DNA from: Dyadobacter subterraneus
GTDB lineage: Bacteria; Bacteroidota; Bacteroidia; Cytophagales; Spirosomataceae
NCBI RefSeq assembly: GCF_015221875.1
Contig: NZ_JACYGY010000001.1
Coordinates: forward strand, 2,480,001-2,544,000
Direction of reading: 5' to 3'
Length of the DNA stretch: 64,000 bases
This document shows positions 54,055 to 62,937 of this stretch, in pieces. Position 1 is the first letter of the stretch. Every line of letters starts with the position of its first letter. Under the pieces are notes generated by a model that did no database searches, had not been told where the DNA came from, and was given only the letters and a program-made list of their open reading frames with translations. Both the position numbers and the translations under genes were made by a program.

Positions 54055-55335
54055 CTATTCCTGATCCGCTTTTTTCAGTAATTTGTTTAATCTGACAATA
54101 CTTTGAACCATCGAGCGAACTGAATGATAATTAACTTTCCACGAGTGACTCATATGTTTCCAGATTGGCTCTCCCTGGCGGGTAAGCAAAGGAAGCCACT
54201 CGCCGACTTCATGATTGATCATTTTATCAAAAACAAAACGATGTGTCGCGTCGTAAGCTTTCAGGTATTTTTCGTCACCATAAATCCGGTAAGCATCCAG
54301 CATACCGATTAACACTTCTGCCTGTTGCCAGAATTCTTTTTCACGGTCGTAAACTTCTCCTGCATGAGAGCCTTCCACATATACGCCGCCGAATTCCCAG
54401 TCTATACCATAGGCAATCGCATGATCAAAAGATTTCAATAATTGAGTTTGATAATCGTCGTAAGGGATACCGGCAATATCCAGCGCATGCATCAACAGCC
54501 AGGCAAATTCAACATTATGGCCATAACTTGTATTGTCTTCCGCCGAACTTTTTAGCCCATCTTCCGAAAATCTGTCCCAGCCCCAGATAATGTCAAATTT
54601 AATTTGCGGTGCCACAGACCAGTCTGCCCAGAATTGCGGAATACCCGTGCCGTAAACCGGATGCATGATTTTGGTGATCAGCAGCTGAATAATTTCAACT
54701 AGCTTTCTGCGATGAACCTCTTTTCCGCTTGCCTCATATAAAGTGGTGAAAGCCTCCATTAAATGCATATGCGCATCCAGCGTTTTTCTATCACCGCCGG
54801 CAGCACCAGGGCCTTTTAATTCCCATGTGCGGGTAAACATTTCAAAATATCCACCATAAAAAGTATCCGCACCATGGATTTGAAGCAGGTCAAAAACTTT
54901 TTCAGCATATTCCAAACCTCTGGCATCACCCGTTGCCAATGTATATTCACTTAAACTGTAAATCGCGAAGCTAAGTCCGTAAACGATTTTTTCATCGATT
55001 TTGACATTTCCTTTCCTGTCCATAAGCCAGTAGAAACCGCCGTATTCGTTGTCCCACATTTTGTCAATTAAAAAATCAACACCATGTTTTGCAATGGCTG
55101 CATATCTGCCTTCACCGTAACCTGCCCGGTGTGCAGATGAAAATGTAAATACTGTCCTGGTCTGGGCAATTAAAGATTTTTCGTCTTCGCCCGAATCTTT
55201 TCCTTCAAAATCAAAATGGGTAATGAAACCGCCGTTTTCTTTATCAACACACCGGGTTTCCCAAAAAGGAAGTAATTCAGTGGTAAGATGTTGAGTCGCT
55301 TCGTCGCGGTACTGTTTAAGCTGTTCTACATTCAT
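54055..55335 (-). CDS. N-acylglucosamine/cellobiose 2-epimerase family (AGE) sugar epimerase
   Basis: A 426-residue (alpha/alpha)6-barrel enzyme. Family motifs are CVDKENGGFITHFDFEGK near the start, KSLIAQTRTVFTFSSAHRAG, KTLDAHMHLMEAFTTLYEA (active-site His) and TSYGHNVEFAWLLMHA (second His). The family epimerises or isomerises unmodified or N-acetylated sugars at C2; the sequence looks closer to the cellobiose 2-epimerase branch than to RenBP-type enzymes, but specificity cannot be fixed by eye. No signal peptide, so it is cytoplasmic. It lies 39 bp after the Gfo/Idh/MocA gene on the same strand. Confidence 0.88.
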   Translation of the reverse strand: MNVEQLKQYRDEATQHLTTELLPFWETRCVDKENGGFITHFDFEGKDSGEDEKSLIAQTRTVFTFSSAHRAGYGEGRYAAIAKHGVDFLIDKMWDNEYGGFYWLMDRKGNVKIDEKIVYGLSFAIYSLSEYTLATGDARGLEYAEKVFDLLQIHGADTFYGGYFEMFTRTWELKGPGAAGGDRKTLDAHMHLMEAFTTLYEASGKEVHRRKLVEIIQLLITKIMHPVYGTGIPQFWADWSVAPQIKFDIIWGWDRFSEDGLKSSAEDNTSYGHNVEFAWLLMHALDIAGIPYDDYQTQLLKSFDHAIAYGIDWEFGGVYVEGSHAGEVYDREKEFWQQAEVLIGMLDAYRIYGDEKYLKAYDATHRFVFDKMINHEVGEWLPLLTRQGEPIWKHMSHSWKVNYHSVRSMVQSIVRLNKLLKKADQE

Positions 55336-55374
55336 GTGCGGTTAAATGATTTCAGGTTTTATGTTTAAATAATG

Positions 55375-56475
55375 TTATCCAATTTTTACGCTTTTGCCTG
55401 TTTGTGCTGCCTGGTATATTGCCTGAACGATACGGATATCTCGCATACCTTCTTCTCCCGGAACCAGCACAGGCTTGCTTTGCATGATGGCCAGCGCATC
55501 TTCATCCATTTGTTTAGCTTGCTGATTATCAACCGGGAAATTAATTTCACCAAGCGTACTATACCCTTTATTTCCTGTGTATGCTGAAAACGAATCCATA
55601 TACAGCGTTCCTTTGTCGTAATTCACTTTCAGGAAATTTGTACTGATGCCGTGGCTACCCGTACAATTTGCTACTGTACCGCCGGGAAATTGTAACTGGA
55701 AATGTGTAATTTCATCTGCATCCTTAAATATTTCCGGACGGTTTATTACAATTTCTGCCGTCACGGATATCGGTTCCGCACCTGCTGCCAGGCGGGCTCC
55801 TTGCAACGCATAAACCCCCATATCATACATCGCGCCGCCGCCCATGGATTTTTTCACTTTCCAGTTGTCGGCACGACTTTCCTTATAACCGGCCGCACAT
55901 GAAATCAGCTGCACATTTCCGAGTGCTTTTTCCTTTGCAATGCGCATATATTCCTGCGTGTTCGGATCATGCTGGCAGCGATAACCAATGGACAAACTGC
56001 GTTTGTTATCCTTACAAACTTTGATCATTTCCTCGCATTCCTGCACATTCAGTGCCATCGGTTTTTCACAGAAAACGTGTTTTCCAGCCTTTGCTGCGCG
56101 GATTACAAATTCCTTATGCATTGATGGCGGAAGTACTATGTATACTACGTCAATATCCGGGTTATTGGCTATCGAATCGAAGTTTTTATAATTATAAATA
56201 TTTTTATCTGGAATATTGTACTTTTTTTTCCAGGTTTCAGCCTTGTCGGGCGTACCCGTTACGATGCCGGCGAGGTAGCAATTTTTGGTTTTTTGAAGTG
56301 CGGGAGCAAGCAAATCGGTGCTGTAATAACCCAGTCCGACTAATGCTATGCCCAGGCGTTCTTTTGGTTTTCCCAAAGCAATACTGAAAGGTGAAAAAAT
56401 GGACGCGGTGATAATACCAGCGCCGGCAGCAAGAAAGTTGCGGCGTGAAAAGGGAGTGATAATTTTCGTATCCAT
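55375..56475 (-). CDS. Exported Gfo/Idh/MocA family oxidoreductase, glucose-fructose oxidoreductase-like
   Basis: A 366-residue NAD(P)-dependent oxidoreductase with a twin-arginine leader (SRRNFLAAGAGIITASIFS). After it comes the Rossmann fold (LGIALVGLGYYSTDLLAPAL), then VVYIVLPPSMHKEFVIRAAKAGKHVFCEKP, where the EKP Lys is catalytic, and the C-terminal GFO domain with GGGAMYDMGVYALQGARL. The Tat signal and the YRCQHDPNTQEYMRIAK segment resemble periplasmic glucose-fructose oxidoreductase, which keeps NADP tightly bound. It is followed by the sugar epimerase gene (39 bp). The pair may convert free sugars, but substrate is inferred only. Confidence 0.87.
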   Translation of the reverse strand: MDTKIITPFSRRNFLAAGAGIITASIFSPFSIALGKPKERLGIALVGLGYYSTDLLAPALQKTKNCYLAGIVTGTPDKAETWKKKYNIPDKNIYNYKNFDSIANNPDIDVVYIVLPPSMHKEFVIRAAKAGKHVFCEKPMALNVQECEEMIKVCKDNKRSLSIGYRCQHDPNTQEYMRIAKEKALGNVQLISCAAGYKESRADNWKVKKSMGGGAMYDMGVYALQGARLAAGAEPISVTAEIVINRPEIFKDADEITHFQLQFPGGTVANCTGSHGISTNFLKVNYDKGTLYMDSFSAYTGNKGYSTLGEINFPVDNQQAKQMDEDALAIMQSKPVLVPGEEGMRDIRIVQAIYQAAQTGKSVKIG

Positions 56476-56683
56476 GTTTAAGTTTTTTCTATTTAAGTCA
56501 ATGTTTGGTAATAACTACTATAATTTTGGGAGTAACTGGCAGGCTCAATTTCCTTTATAATGATTAGAAAATATTTGAATTGGTGAGCTGCTAATTAACT
56601 GGAAAATTCAAAATCAGTCACATCTTATTTGCATTTGCTCGATGTTACTTCGTAATTCGCAGATTATATAAATTTAGCATACC

Positions 56684-58393
56684 ATGAGCAACGCCGAAAT
56701 TGTTGAGATACTAGAACTGACTGCCAAATTACTTGAACTGCACGGAGCTGATCCTTTCAAGGTGAAAAGTTACGGCGTGGCCGGTTTCTATCTGGATAAA
56801 TATAAGGATGGCGAAATAGCAGCCCTTTCACTTGAAGAATTAACAAAACTGCAAGGAATTGGAAAAAGTACGGCGGCGAAAATTATCGAAATAGTTCAGC
56901 GTGGTACTTTTAAAGAGTTGGAAGAACTGCTCGAAAATACGCCAATTGGTGTACTTGAAATGTTCAGTATCAAGGGAATTGGTGCTAAAAAAATTGCTGT
57001 TCTTTGGCGGGAGCTTGGTATTGACAATTTACATGAACTTGAACTGGCCTGCCAGAGTGGTAAAATTGCCAAAGTAAAAGGTTTTGGAGGAAGTACAGAA
57101 CAAAAGATACTTGAATCACTGGCATTTCTGAAAGATCAGGCAGGAAAGCTGCGGATGGATAAAGCCGAGTCGGTTGCCCAGTTTCTTTCAGAAGAATTGA
57201 AAAAAAGTTTTGACCAGGTTGAAATCGCGGGTGACGTCAGGCGTAAAGCTGAAATTGTTGAAACCATTCGTATCCTGGTTGGCACAGAATCGCCTTTGCT
57301 GGTACATCAGGCTCTGAATGCTTTCGAATTTTTAATCCCTAATGAAAAAATTTCTTCTCCTTTTATATGGCGCGGAAAGGTGCAGGATATTGCGGTTGAT
57401 ATAGAAGTATTGGCTGTGAAGCCTGAAAATCTTGTCAATGAGCTTTTTCTTGAAACTGCTTCTGCTGAACATTTAAATAAAGTTACAGTCTCGGGGACTT
57501 CGTTGTGGAGACAAACGAAATATGAGCTTTTTGATAGCGAGGAAGCGATTTATGAAAAAGCAGGTTTGCCTTTTATCGTCCCGGAAATGCGGGAGGGTGC
57601 AGATGAATTTATCTGGGCCGAAACGCATACTTCTGATCAGCTGATAACCTGGGATGATTTAAAAGGAATTTTGCATAACCACAGCACCTATTCGGACGGA
57701 CAGCATACGCTGGAACAAATGGCTTTATTTTGTCAGGAACTGGGTTTTGAATATTTAGGAATTGCAGATCATTCACAAACTGCATCTTATGCAAGCGGAT
57801 TAAAACCGGACGATGTTTTTCGTCAGCATGAGGAAATTGCCCAACTAAACGAACGTTTCGCGTTGTCGGGAAGTGATAAACCTTTCAAAATTTTAAAGGG
57901 AATTGAGTCTGATATTCTGGGTGACGGTTCTCTGGATTATTCTGATGAGATTTTGTCAAGCTTTGACTACGTGGTGGCTTCTGTGCATAGTAATCTGACG
58001 ATGACTTTGGAAAAAGCAACAGCACGTTTGTTGAAGGCAATACAAAATCCTTACACAACGATTCTGGGGCACCCGACAGGGAGATTATTATTATCCAGAG
58101 AAGGTTATCCGATTGATCATAAAGTGATTATAGATGCTTGCGCCGAGCATAAAGTAGTTATTGAAATAAACGCATCGCCATGGCGACTTGACCTTGATTG
58201 GCGTTGGATTGCTTATTGTATGGAAAAAGGTGTTTTGTTAAGTATCAATCCGGACGCGCACAAGAAGGAAGGCTATTATGACATGCACTATGGAGTAGCC
58301 GTGGCCAGAAAGGGCGGACTGACGAAGGAGATGACTTTCAACGCATTTTCTTTGACTGAAATTGAAGAATATTTAAAAATGAGAAAAGGGTAA
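56684..58393 (+). CDS. polX: PolX-type protein: degenerate family X polymerase domain plus PHP phosphoesterase
   Basis: A 569-residue protein with the full bacterial PolX length and order. Helix-hairpin-helix segments are KLQGIGKSTAAKI and FSIKGIGAKKIAVLW (about 50-110). The nucleotidyltransferase-like region (about 160-310) has IAGDVRRKAEIVETIRILVG (181-200). In active PolX this motif is G[S]xRR...VGDxDIL, with two metal-binding Asp; here those positions are T194 and R196, so the polymerase site appears lost. The PHP domain (about 330-569) is intact: LHNHSTYSDG, IADHSQ, LKGIESDI, ASVHSN, GHPTGR and NPDAHKK. It may therefore act as a 3'-5' nuclease or AP-site enzyme only. Followed 30 bp later by a small lipoprotein gene. 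Confidence 0.9.
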   Translation: MSNAEIVEILELTAKLLELHGADPFKVKSYGVAGFYLDKYKDGEIAALSLEELTKLQGIGKSTAAKIIEIVQRGTFKELEELLENTPIGVLEMFSIKGIGAKKIAVLWRELGIDNLHELELACQSGKIAKVKGFGGSTEQKILESLAFLKDQAGKLRMDKAESVAQFLSEELKKSFDQVEIAGDVRRKAEIVETIRILVGTESPLLVHQALNAFEFLIPNEKISSPFIWRGKVQDIAVDIEVLAVKPENLVNELFLETASAEHLNKVTVSGTSLWRQTKYELFDSEEAIYEKAGLPFIVPEMREGADEFIWAETHTSDQLITWDDLKGILHNHSTYSDGQHTLEQMALFCQELGFEYLGIADHSQTASYASGLKPDDVFRQHEEIAQLNERFALSGSDKPFKILKGIESDILGDGSLDYSDEILSSFDYVVASVHSNLTMTLEKATARLLKAIQNPYTTILGHPTGRLLLSREGYPIDHKVIIDACAEHKVVIEINASPWRLDLDWRWIAYCMEKGVLLSINPDAHKKEGYYDMHYGVAVARKGGLTKEMTFNAFSLTEIEEYLKMRKG

Positions 58394-58423
58394 TATTACT
58401 CATCGTAACCGTAAACTTAAAAA

Positions 58424-58924
58424 ATGAAAAAAGTTGTACTCAGCGTTATTCTAAGTCTTTCTTTGTTTTCCTGTAATCAAAATGATCCCACGGATCCGGT
58501 CAGAGAGCCCGAAAAAATCAAATTTTCCGGTATTTTGCTCAGGGATGAAAGAGGGCTTCCGTTAAGTCCCGTAGATCCGGACGACTGGAATATTAAAGAT
58601 ACCTGGGTGGAGCAGGAAATGAGTCTTTTTAAAAGTAATCTTAAAACGGATTGTCCGGCAACGGATTATGAAATTATAGCTTACCCCAATCCAACAAAAG
58701 GAACGTCTGCAATTCATGTTTACAAGCCTGATTCCGTAAGGTTAGCAATTCGGATTGTTGACAAAAATTTCAAGACGCTTTATGCAAAGGATTCTTTATA
58801 TACAAAGATCAATCTGATCGATTATTCACAATTTGGAATAACTGATACCGTTCGCGTTTATTACAAATTTATAAACGGTGGCTGCGAATTCCGTGGACAC
58901 GGAGATGTTGTAATCCAGAAGTAG
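58424..58924 (+). CDS. Lipoprotein of unknown function with T9SS-sorting-like fold segment
   Basis: A 166-residue lipoprotein (MKKVVLSVILSLSLFSC, lipobox SLFSC). No enzymatic motif. The segment YEIIAYPNPTKGTSAIHVYK followed by beta-strands resembles the beginning of type IX secretion sorting domains (YPNPxxG), which normally form the C-terminal 70-80 residues of secreted Bacteroidota proteins. Here the domain follows a lipid anchor and lacks the usual final Lys-rich motif apart from VVIQK. Function unknown. Downstream of polX, probably in the same transcript. Confidence 0.7.
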   Translation: MKKVVLSVILSLSLFSCNQNDPTDPVREPEKIKFSGILLRDERGLPLSPVDPDDWNIKDTWVEQEMSLFKSNLKTDCPATDYEIIAYPNPTKGTSAIHVYKPDSVRLAIRIVDKNFKTLYAKDSLYTKINLIDYSQFGITDTVRVYYKFINGGCEFRGHGDVVIQK

Positions 58925-58999
58925 CTTTTAGCTTTTAGGAGTTAGTAAACGATGATTTCTATCGTCAGGCACGAATGAAATATTGTAATCTGATTGCCG

Positions 59000-59121
59000 A
59001 AAGCCGATTGCTGATAGCCGGATAAGATCCAAGACATCGAGCGTTCATATTTAGATATTTCCGGCTCAATGTCTTTGCGGCGGATCTTTAAGTATTTGGT
59101 ATCAGCTTAGCAATCGGCTTT
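59000..59121. repeat. Long imperfect hairpin, MITE- or structured-RNA-like
   Basis: AAAGCCGATTGCTGATA (59000-59016) pairs with TATCAGC-TTAGC-AATCGGCTTT (59099-59121, five-base insertion). Further in, AAGATCC pairs with GGATCTT (59082-59088), and AGACATCGAGC (59032-59042) with GCTCAATGTCT (59064-59074). A third AAAGCCGAT copy lies at about 59170. The 289-bp gap 58925-59213 otherwise holds no gene. Confidence 0.75.
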
Positions 59122-59213
59122 GTACAGGGACCTCAGTTGATTTTCGGTGAAATCTGATATCCGGACCTGAAAGCCGATCGCCGCTGGCTGATCTCCAAAT
59201 TGTAAGAGAAGGG

Positions 59214-60662
59214 TTACTTATTAATTCTTAAAGTCGGTGTATTTTTAATCATCCGCTTATCCCGAACGACCAGATTATCTCGCAGGTTTTCACCGATAAA
59301 TGATTGTACCTTTGTTGTTGACGAGAGTCTTGTACTTGTTGGTGCAGGAATACCGATTACGTCGAGTGCTTTCCTCAGCAATGTTTCATTTTCATCACCA
59401 AAAGGCTGATAAGGAACTGTCGTATCTTCAACAGTATAAGTTGGCGTTATTCCGTTAACTGTTCCGTAATCCGACTGGTCGTTGGCATTAGCTGTTTGCC
59501 CAAGCATCACGTACAATCCCCATTTCCAGCGATTTTGGTCATCACTAAACAATGAACCGAACAGATTTTTTCCATAAGTATGTTCGCCAATCGTCACAAC
59601 ACTCATATATGGTTTCAGTCCATTAATTACGAGTTCACTCGCAGAAGCCGTTCCGTTGGAAGTCAGAACAAAAACACGGCTCAGATTTGATCCAATATTA
59701 TTTGCTTCGTCAAGGAAATTGTAATTCAGCGCATTAGCACCGTATTTATTTTGCCAATAGGTTATGTATTTATCGTTCCACTGCTCCTTGTAAAAAATCT
59801 TGGAACTTGAAGCATTTGTACCAATCAGCGAAGCCAGAGTTTCAGCGGAACTGATATATCCACCGGGGTTAAACCGAAGATCCAGAACCAGTTCATTAAC
59901 ACCTTTACTTTTAAAATCAGCAAATACCTGACGAAGTTCGTTGTCATAAACACTGGCACTGGCCGTTGTTCCGGGCACAAATTGTGTATAAACCAGATAA
60001 CCAATGGTTTTGTTATAGGCCGGCTTTGAAATCACCGTTGAAAATAATACCGGATCCTCGCTGACGGTAGCTTTGGTAACAGAAATTGTTTTAGTGTCGT
60101 CGGCCGTAATTGTAGTGCCTACAACTTTACCAAGTGTGAAAGTTTCGGTATCGTTGCTGGAAAAAAGTGATACATAGTTGGCGGCGGTAAGTTGGGTACC
60201 ATTTATTTTCATAATGATATCACCACGTTTCAAACCAGCCGTTTCCGCAGGACTTCCCTTTACAACATAGCTCAAAAATGCACCAAGATTTGTCTTTGTA
60301 TCATCGGTATATGACAAAGTATAACTGATCCCGAAAATTTTCCCGACACCATTAAATTCGTCTGTCAGTGCATCGATATCATCCGTGATCGTCGAAAACC
60401 GGTCCACCGTAGTGCGGTTATAAATCAGTTTTTCGAAAAAATCTGTTGGATTAATTGTTTCATCCAGGCTGCTTTCTGCCGGCATATTTTTATACCAGAA
60501 ATAGGCATCGTTCATGATACTGTAAACCCAGCTGTTTACAGCGCTATAACTAGTTGTGTCCGTTGTTGAAGTTGTAGGAGTTACGTCCTTATCCTTGCAG
60601 CTTGCCAGAAAAGCGGCAATTGCGATAAACCCAATTTGGCTGATCCTTTTAAAATTTAGCAT
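59214..60662 (-). CDS. S41 family peptidase lipoprotein (C-terminal processing protease type)
   Basis: A 482-residue lipoprotein (FIAIAAFLASC, lipobox LASC). An N-terminal helical part is followed by a PDZ domain (FLSYVVKGSPAETAGLKRGDIIMKINGTQL, about 125-165) and the S41 catalytic domain: ELVLDLRFNPGGYISSAETLA, SNGTASASELVING with nucleophile S342, and GEHTYGKNLF with general base K365. This is the Ser-Lys dyad typical of CtpA-like tail-specific proteases. It is probably periplasmic or surface-anchored. Substrate unknown. Divergent from the retropepsin-like gene. Confidence 0.92.
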   Translation of the reverse strand: MLNFKRISQIGFIAIAAFLASCKDKDVTPTTSTTDTTSYSAVNSWVYSIMNDAYFWYKNMPAESSLDETINPTDFFEKLIYNRTTVDRFSTITDDIDALTDEFNGVGKIFGISYTLSYTDDTKTNLGAFLSYVVKGSPAETAGLKRGDIIMKINGTQLTAANYVSLFSSNDTETFTLGKVVGTTITADDTKTISVTKATVSEDPVLFSTVISKPAYNKTIGYLVYTQFVPGTTASASVYDNELRQVFADFKSKGVNELVLDLRFNPGGYISSAETLASLIGTNASSSKIFYKEQWNDKYITYWQNKYGANALNYNFLDEANNIGSNLSRVFVLTSNGTASASELVINGLKPYMSVVTIGEHTYGKNLFGSLFSDDQNRWKWGLYVMLGQTANANDQSDYGTVNGITPTYTVEDTTVPYQPFGDENETLLRKALDVIGIPAPTSTRLSSTTKVQSFIGENLRDNLVVRDKRMIKNTPTLRINK

Positions 60663-60953
60663 GTTTAGTCAGATTAAAATTGAGTAAATTCTTCGTACAT
60701 AAGTTGTGAGATTGATTTGGAAATTAAGATGTGCACAATTGATATTACGTAGGAATGAAAATAAGTGTGGCGTGATAAATTATTTATTTTTTGAAGTTTT
60801 AGGTATGTGTAGTTGGCCAACCCCTATTTTTATAAATTTTGTATTTAATGGTTACAAAAGTGATTATCAGACTATCTTCGCACTGATTTGTTATCGTTAC
60901 AAACGCAGAAAAAGTAAAAAAATCATAGAGCTCTCATTAAGAAAGAATTAAAA
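60663..60953. other. Intergenic gap between divergent protease genes
   Basis: 291 bp, AT-rich, with both promoters. An 81-codon plus-strand frame (60706-60951) is open but has no recognisable features and unbalanced composition, so I treat it as non-coding. No clear hairpin or promoter element. Confidence 0.35.
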
Positions 60954-61841
60954 ATGAAAAGTATCAGTTTTAAAATAATCTTGATTGCAATCTGGGGCAT
61001 GACAAGTATCTCTGCACATGCTCAAACCAGCATTCCCTTCGAGATAGCACCAAGCGGACATATTACAATCAAGGCCATAGTGAACGGCATTGAAGGAAAT
61101 TTTATCCTGGACACCGGTGCCGGGTTAACGTTGTTGACCAAGAAATTTTCCAGCAAAATGGCTAATGTGCAAAAGCTTAACAGAGAGTATACTGCTTTCC
61201 GTGCAACAGGAGAAAAAATTACGGCGGATTTGTATACAACAGATCAAATTATGATTGGAGATTTCAAAGATCCTGGTCCGACGATGATGATCTTCGATGT
61301 GGAGTTGGGGCCATTTGATGGATTGATTTCCTTAATGTCTTTTAAAAATCAACCCTTCACAGTTGATTATGATCAGAAAAAATTAATTATTGAAACGCCG
61401 GGGAGTTTTAAAATAAGAAAAACGAAAGGGAATATTTTGCCTTTGCAAATCGAAAGTTCAAGAGATATCACACTTGACATTTTCACTTTTGTTCAGGTGA
61501 ATAAAAAATTGACATTGCAGTTTTTGGTGGACAGTGGGGCAGGAGCGAACGTTTTCCATATCAATGCCAAACATTTGCAGGAGCTTGGCGTAGATGTTTC
61601 TGATACCAGCAAGGTTATTAAAAGAACCCGTAAAAGTGAATTTAATAAGGATATAGAAACGTCAATTTACAGTACAAACGTTGCAGAAATAGCAGCAAAA
61701 GATTTTCCTCAAATTCATGTTAACGAACCAAAAGTTTTGTTTATTGAAGGATTGATTTATGATGGAACGTCTTCACTGAACTGGTTTGGAAAACAAATAA
61801 CGATTGATGTATCAGGGAAACAAATGATTGTTGGGAAGTGA
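60954..61841 (+). CDS. Secreted retropepsin-like aspartic protease with two active-site motifs
   Basis: A 295-residue exported protein (signal ending AHAQ). Two retropepsin-type motifs occur in one chain: FILDTGAG (D53-T54-G55) and FLVDSGAG (D193-S194-G195). Each is followed by the hydrophobic-rich strand expected of the fold. A single-chain two-lobe arrangement resembles pepsin rather than the dimeric viral enzyme and could form an internal active site with two Asp. Bacterial members are poorly characterised. It is a single gene, closed by a bidirectional hairpin before iolE. Confidence 0.85.
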   Translation: MKSISFKIILIAIWGMTSISAHAQTSIPFEIAPSGHITIKAIVNGIEGNFILDTGAGLTLLTKKFSSKMANVQKLNREYTAFRATGEKITADLYTTDQIMIGDFKDPGPTMMIFDVELGPFDGLISLMSFKNQPFTVDYDQKKLIIETPGSFKIRKTKGNILPLQIESSRDITLDIFTFVQVNKKLTLQFLVDSGAGANVFHINAKHLQELGVDVSDTSKVIKRTRKSEFNKDIETSIYSTNVAEIAAKDFPQIHVNEPKVLFIEGLIYDGTSSLNWFGKQITIDVSGKQMIVGK

Positions 61842-61880
61842 AAACTGTGATATTGATAGTAAATATCATTGACAATAACG

Positions 61881-61925
61881 AAAAAATGGAGACCAGGTTT
61901 TCAAAACCGGACCTCCATTTTTTAT
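61881..61925. terminator. Bidirectional terminator between aspartic protease and iolE
   Basis: AAAAAATGGAG and CTCCATTTTTT form the outer stem, with GGTTTT/AAAACC inside (61881-61925). A-rich and T-rich ends suit termination of both convergent genes. Confidence 0.8.
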
Positions 61926-61936
61926 TAAGGAAAGAC

Positions 61937-62839
61937 TCAGATATTCGTTAAGCCCTTAAAAAACTTTCGGGCAATAATTGCATATTCCAATGGATTTGCA
62001 ACCGCAGGATCCTGTTCCGCTTCCAGTACAATCCAGCCCTGATAATCACTTTCTTTTATAACGTCAAATAAGGAGGGGAAGTCAATACAACCTTCTTTGT
62101 CGCCGGGAACTGTGAAAACCCCTTGTTTTACAGCGGTCAGGAAACTTAATTTTTCGTCGTGAACGCGTTGCAAAACATTTGGGCGAATATCTTTTAAATG
62201 AATATGGGCCGTTCTTCCAATATATTTTTTCAAAGCTTCCACAGGATCTTCACCTGCAAAATAAAAGTGGCCGCAGTCATAATTCAAATAAACATTTTCC
62301 GGATCAGTTTCTGCCATCAAACGATCCGTTTCCGCGATGGTTTGGATGCAGGTTCCCATATGGTGATGAAAAGCCAGTTTCATTCCACGCGCACGGGCGA
62401 TCTTGCCTAATTCGTTTAAACCGGTGGTGAAAGATTTCCATTCTTCATCAGTGTTCAGCATTCCTTTTCCTTCAAAAACCGGTACCGTCATTTGTCCCTG
62501 ACAGCTGTTGCCAACTTCTCCGCCACCAATGACTTTCGCACCCATGGTTTCCAGGAAATCGAGAAGCTCGGTAAAATTTTTGATATTTTCCTCCAATGAC
62601 TTTGTAGTCAGTTCATAGCTGTTCCACTGATTACAAATCTGTAAGCCACGTAATTCAAGTGCTTTTTTCAGTACATCTGTGTCGCGAGGAAATTTATTTC
62701 CAACTTCACAGCCGGTAAATCCTGCCAAAGCCATCTCGCTGATACATTGCTCGAATGTATTTTCGCCGCCAAGTTCCGGCATATCGTCGTTGGTCCAGTT
62801 GATAGGAGCGACGCCAAGTTTTATATTTTCAAAATTCAT
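61937..62839 (-). CDS. iolE: Myo-inosose-2 dehydratase
   Basis: A 300-residue TIM-barrel enzyme of the sugar isomerase/AP endonuclease superfamily, which converts 2-keto-myo-inositol to 3D-(3,5/4)-trihydroxycyclohexane-1,2-dione in inositol catabolism. Diagnostic segments are LGVAPINWTNDDMPELGG at the start, LAFHHHMGTCIQT, NYDCGHFYFAGEDP and HIHLKDIRPNVL (metal ligands), and GWIVLEAEQDP at the end. It is 98 bp downstream of iolD on the same strand, matching the usual linkage of the two consecutive steps. The gene set presumably continues beyond the window edge. Confidence 0.94.
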   Translation of the reverse strand: MNFENIKLGVAPINWTNDDMPELGGENTFEQCISEMALAGFTGCEVGNKFPRDTDVLKKALELRGLQICNQWNSYELTTKSLEENIKNFTELLDFLETMGAKVIGGGEVGNSCQGQMTVPVFEGKGMLNTDEEWKSFTTGLNELGKIARARGMKLAFHHHMGTCIQTIAETDRLMAETDPENVYLNYDCGHFYFAGEDPVEALKKYIGRTAHIHLKDIRPNVLQRVHDEKLSFLTAVKQGVFTVPGDKEGCIDFPSLFDVIKESDYQGWIVLEAEQDPAVANPLEYAIIARKFFKGLTNI

Positions 62840-62937
62840 CTTAGTCAGATTTGGGAATTAATTCATTCAATGCGATTAGTGAAAATTCGTGTATTCGTGG
62901 CTGGCAAATCAGATCAGTGAGCCTGATTATTTAGTCA

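Noticed and set aside
52680..54055. Genomic island or prophage in the repeat-rich block
   Set aside because: No integrase, tRNA, phage gene or direct-repeat boundaries; flanking genes are ordinary metabolic genes.
60706..60951. 81-codon plus-strand gene before the retropepsin-like gene
   Set aside because: No homologous features, atypical composition, and it occupies the only space for both divergent promoters.
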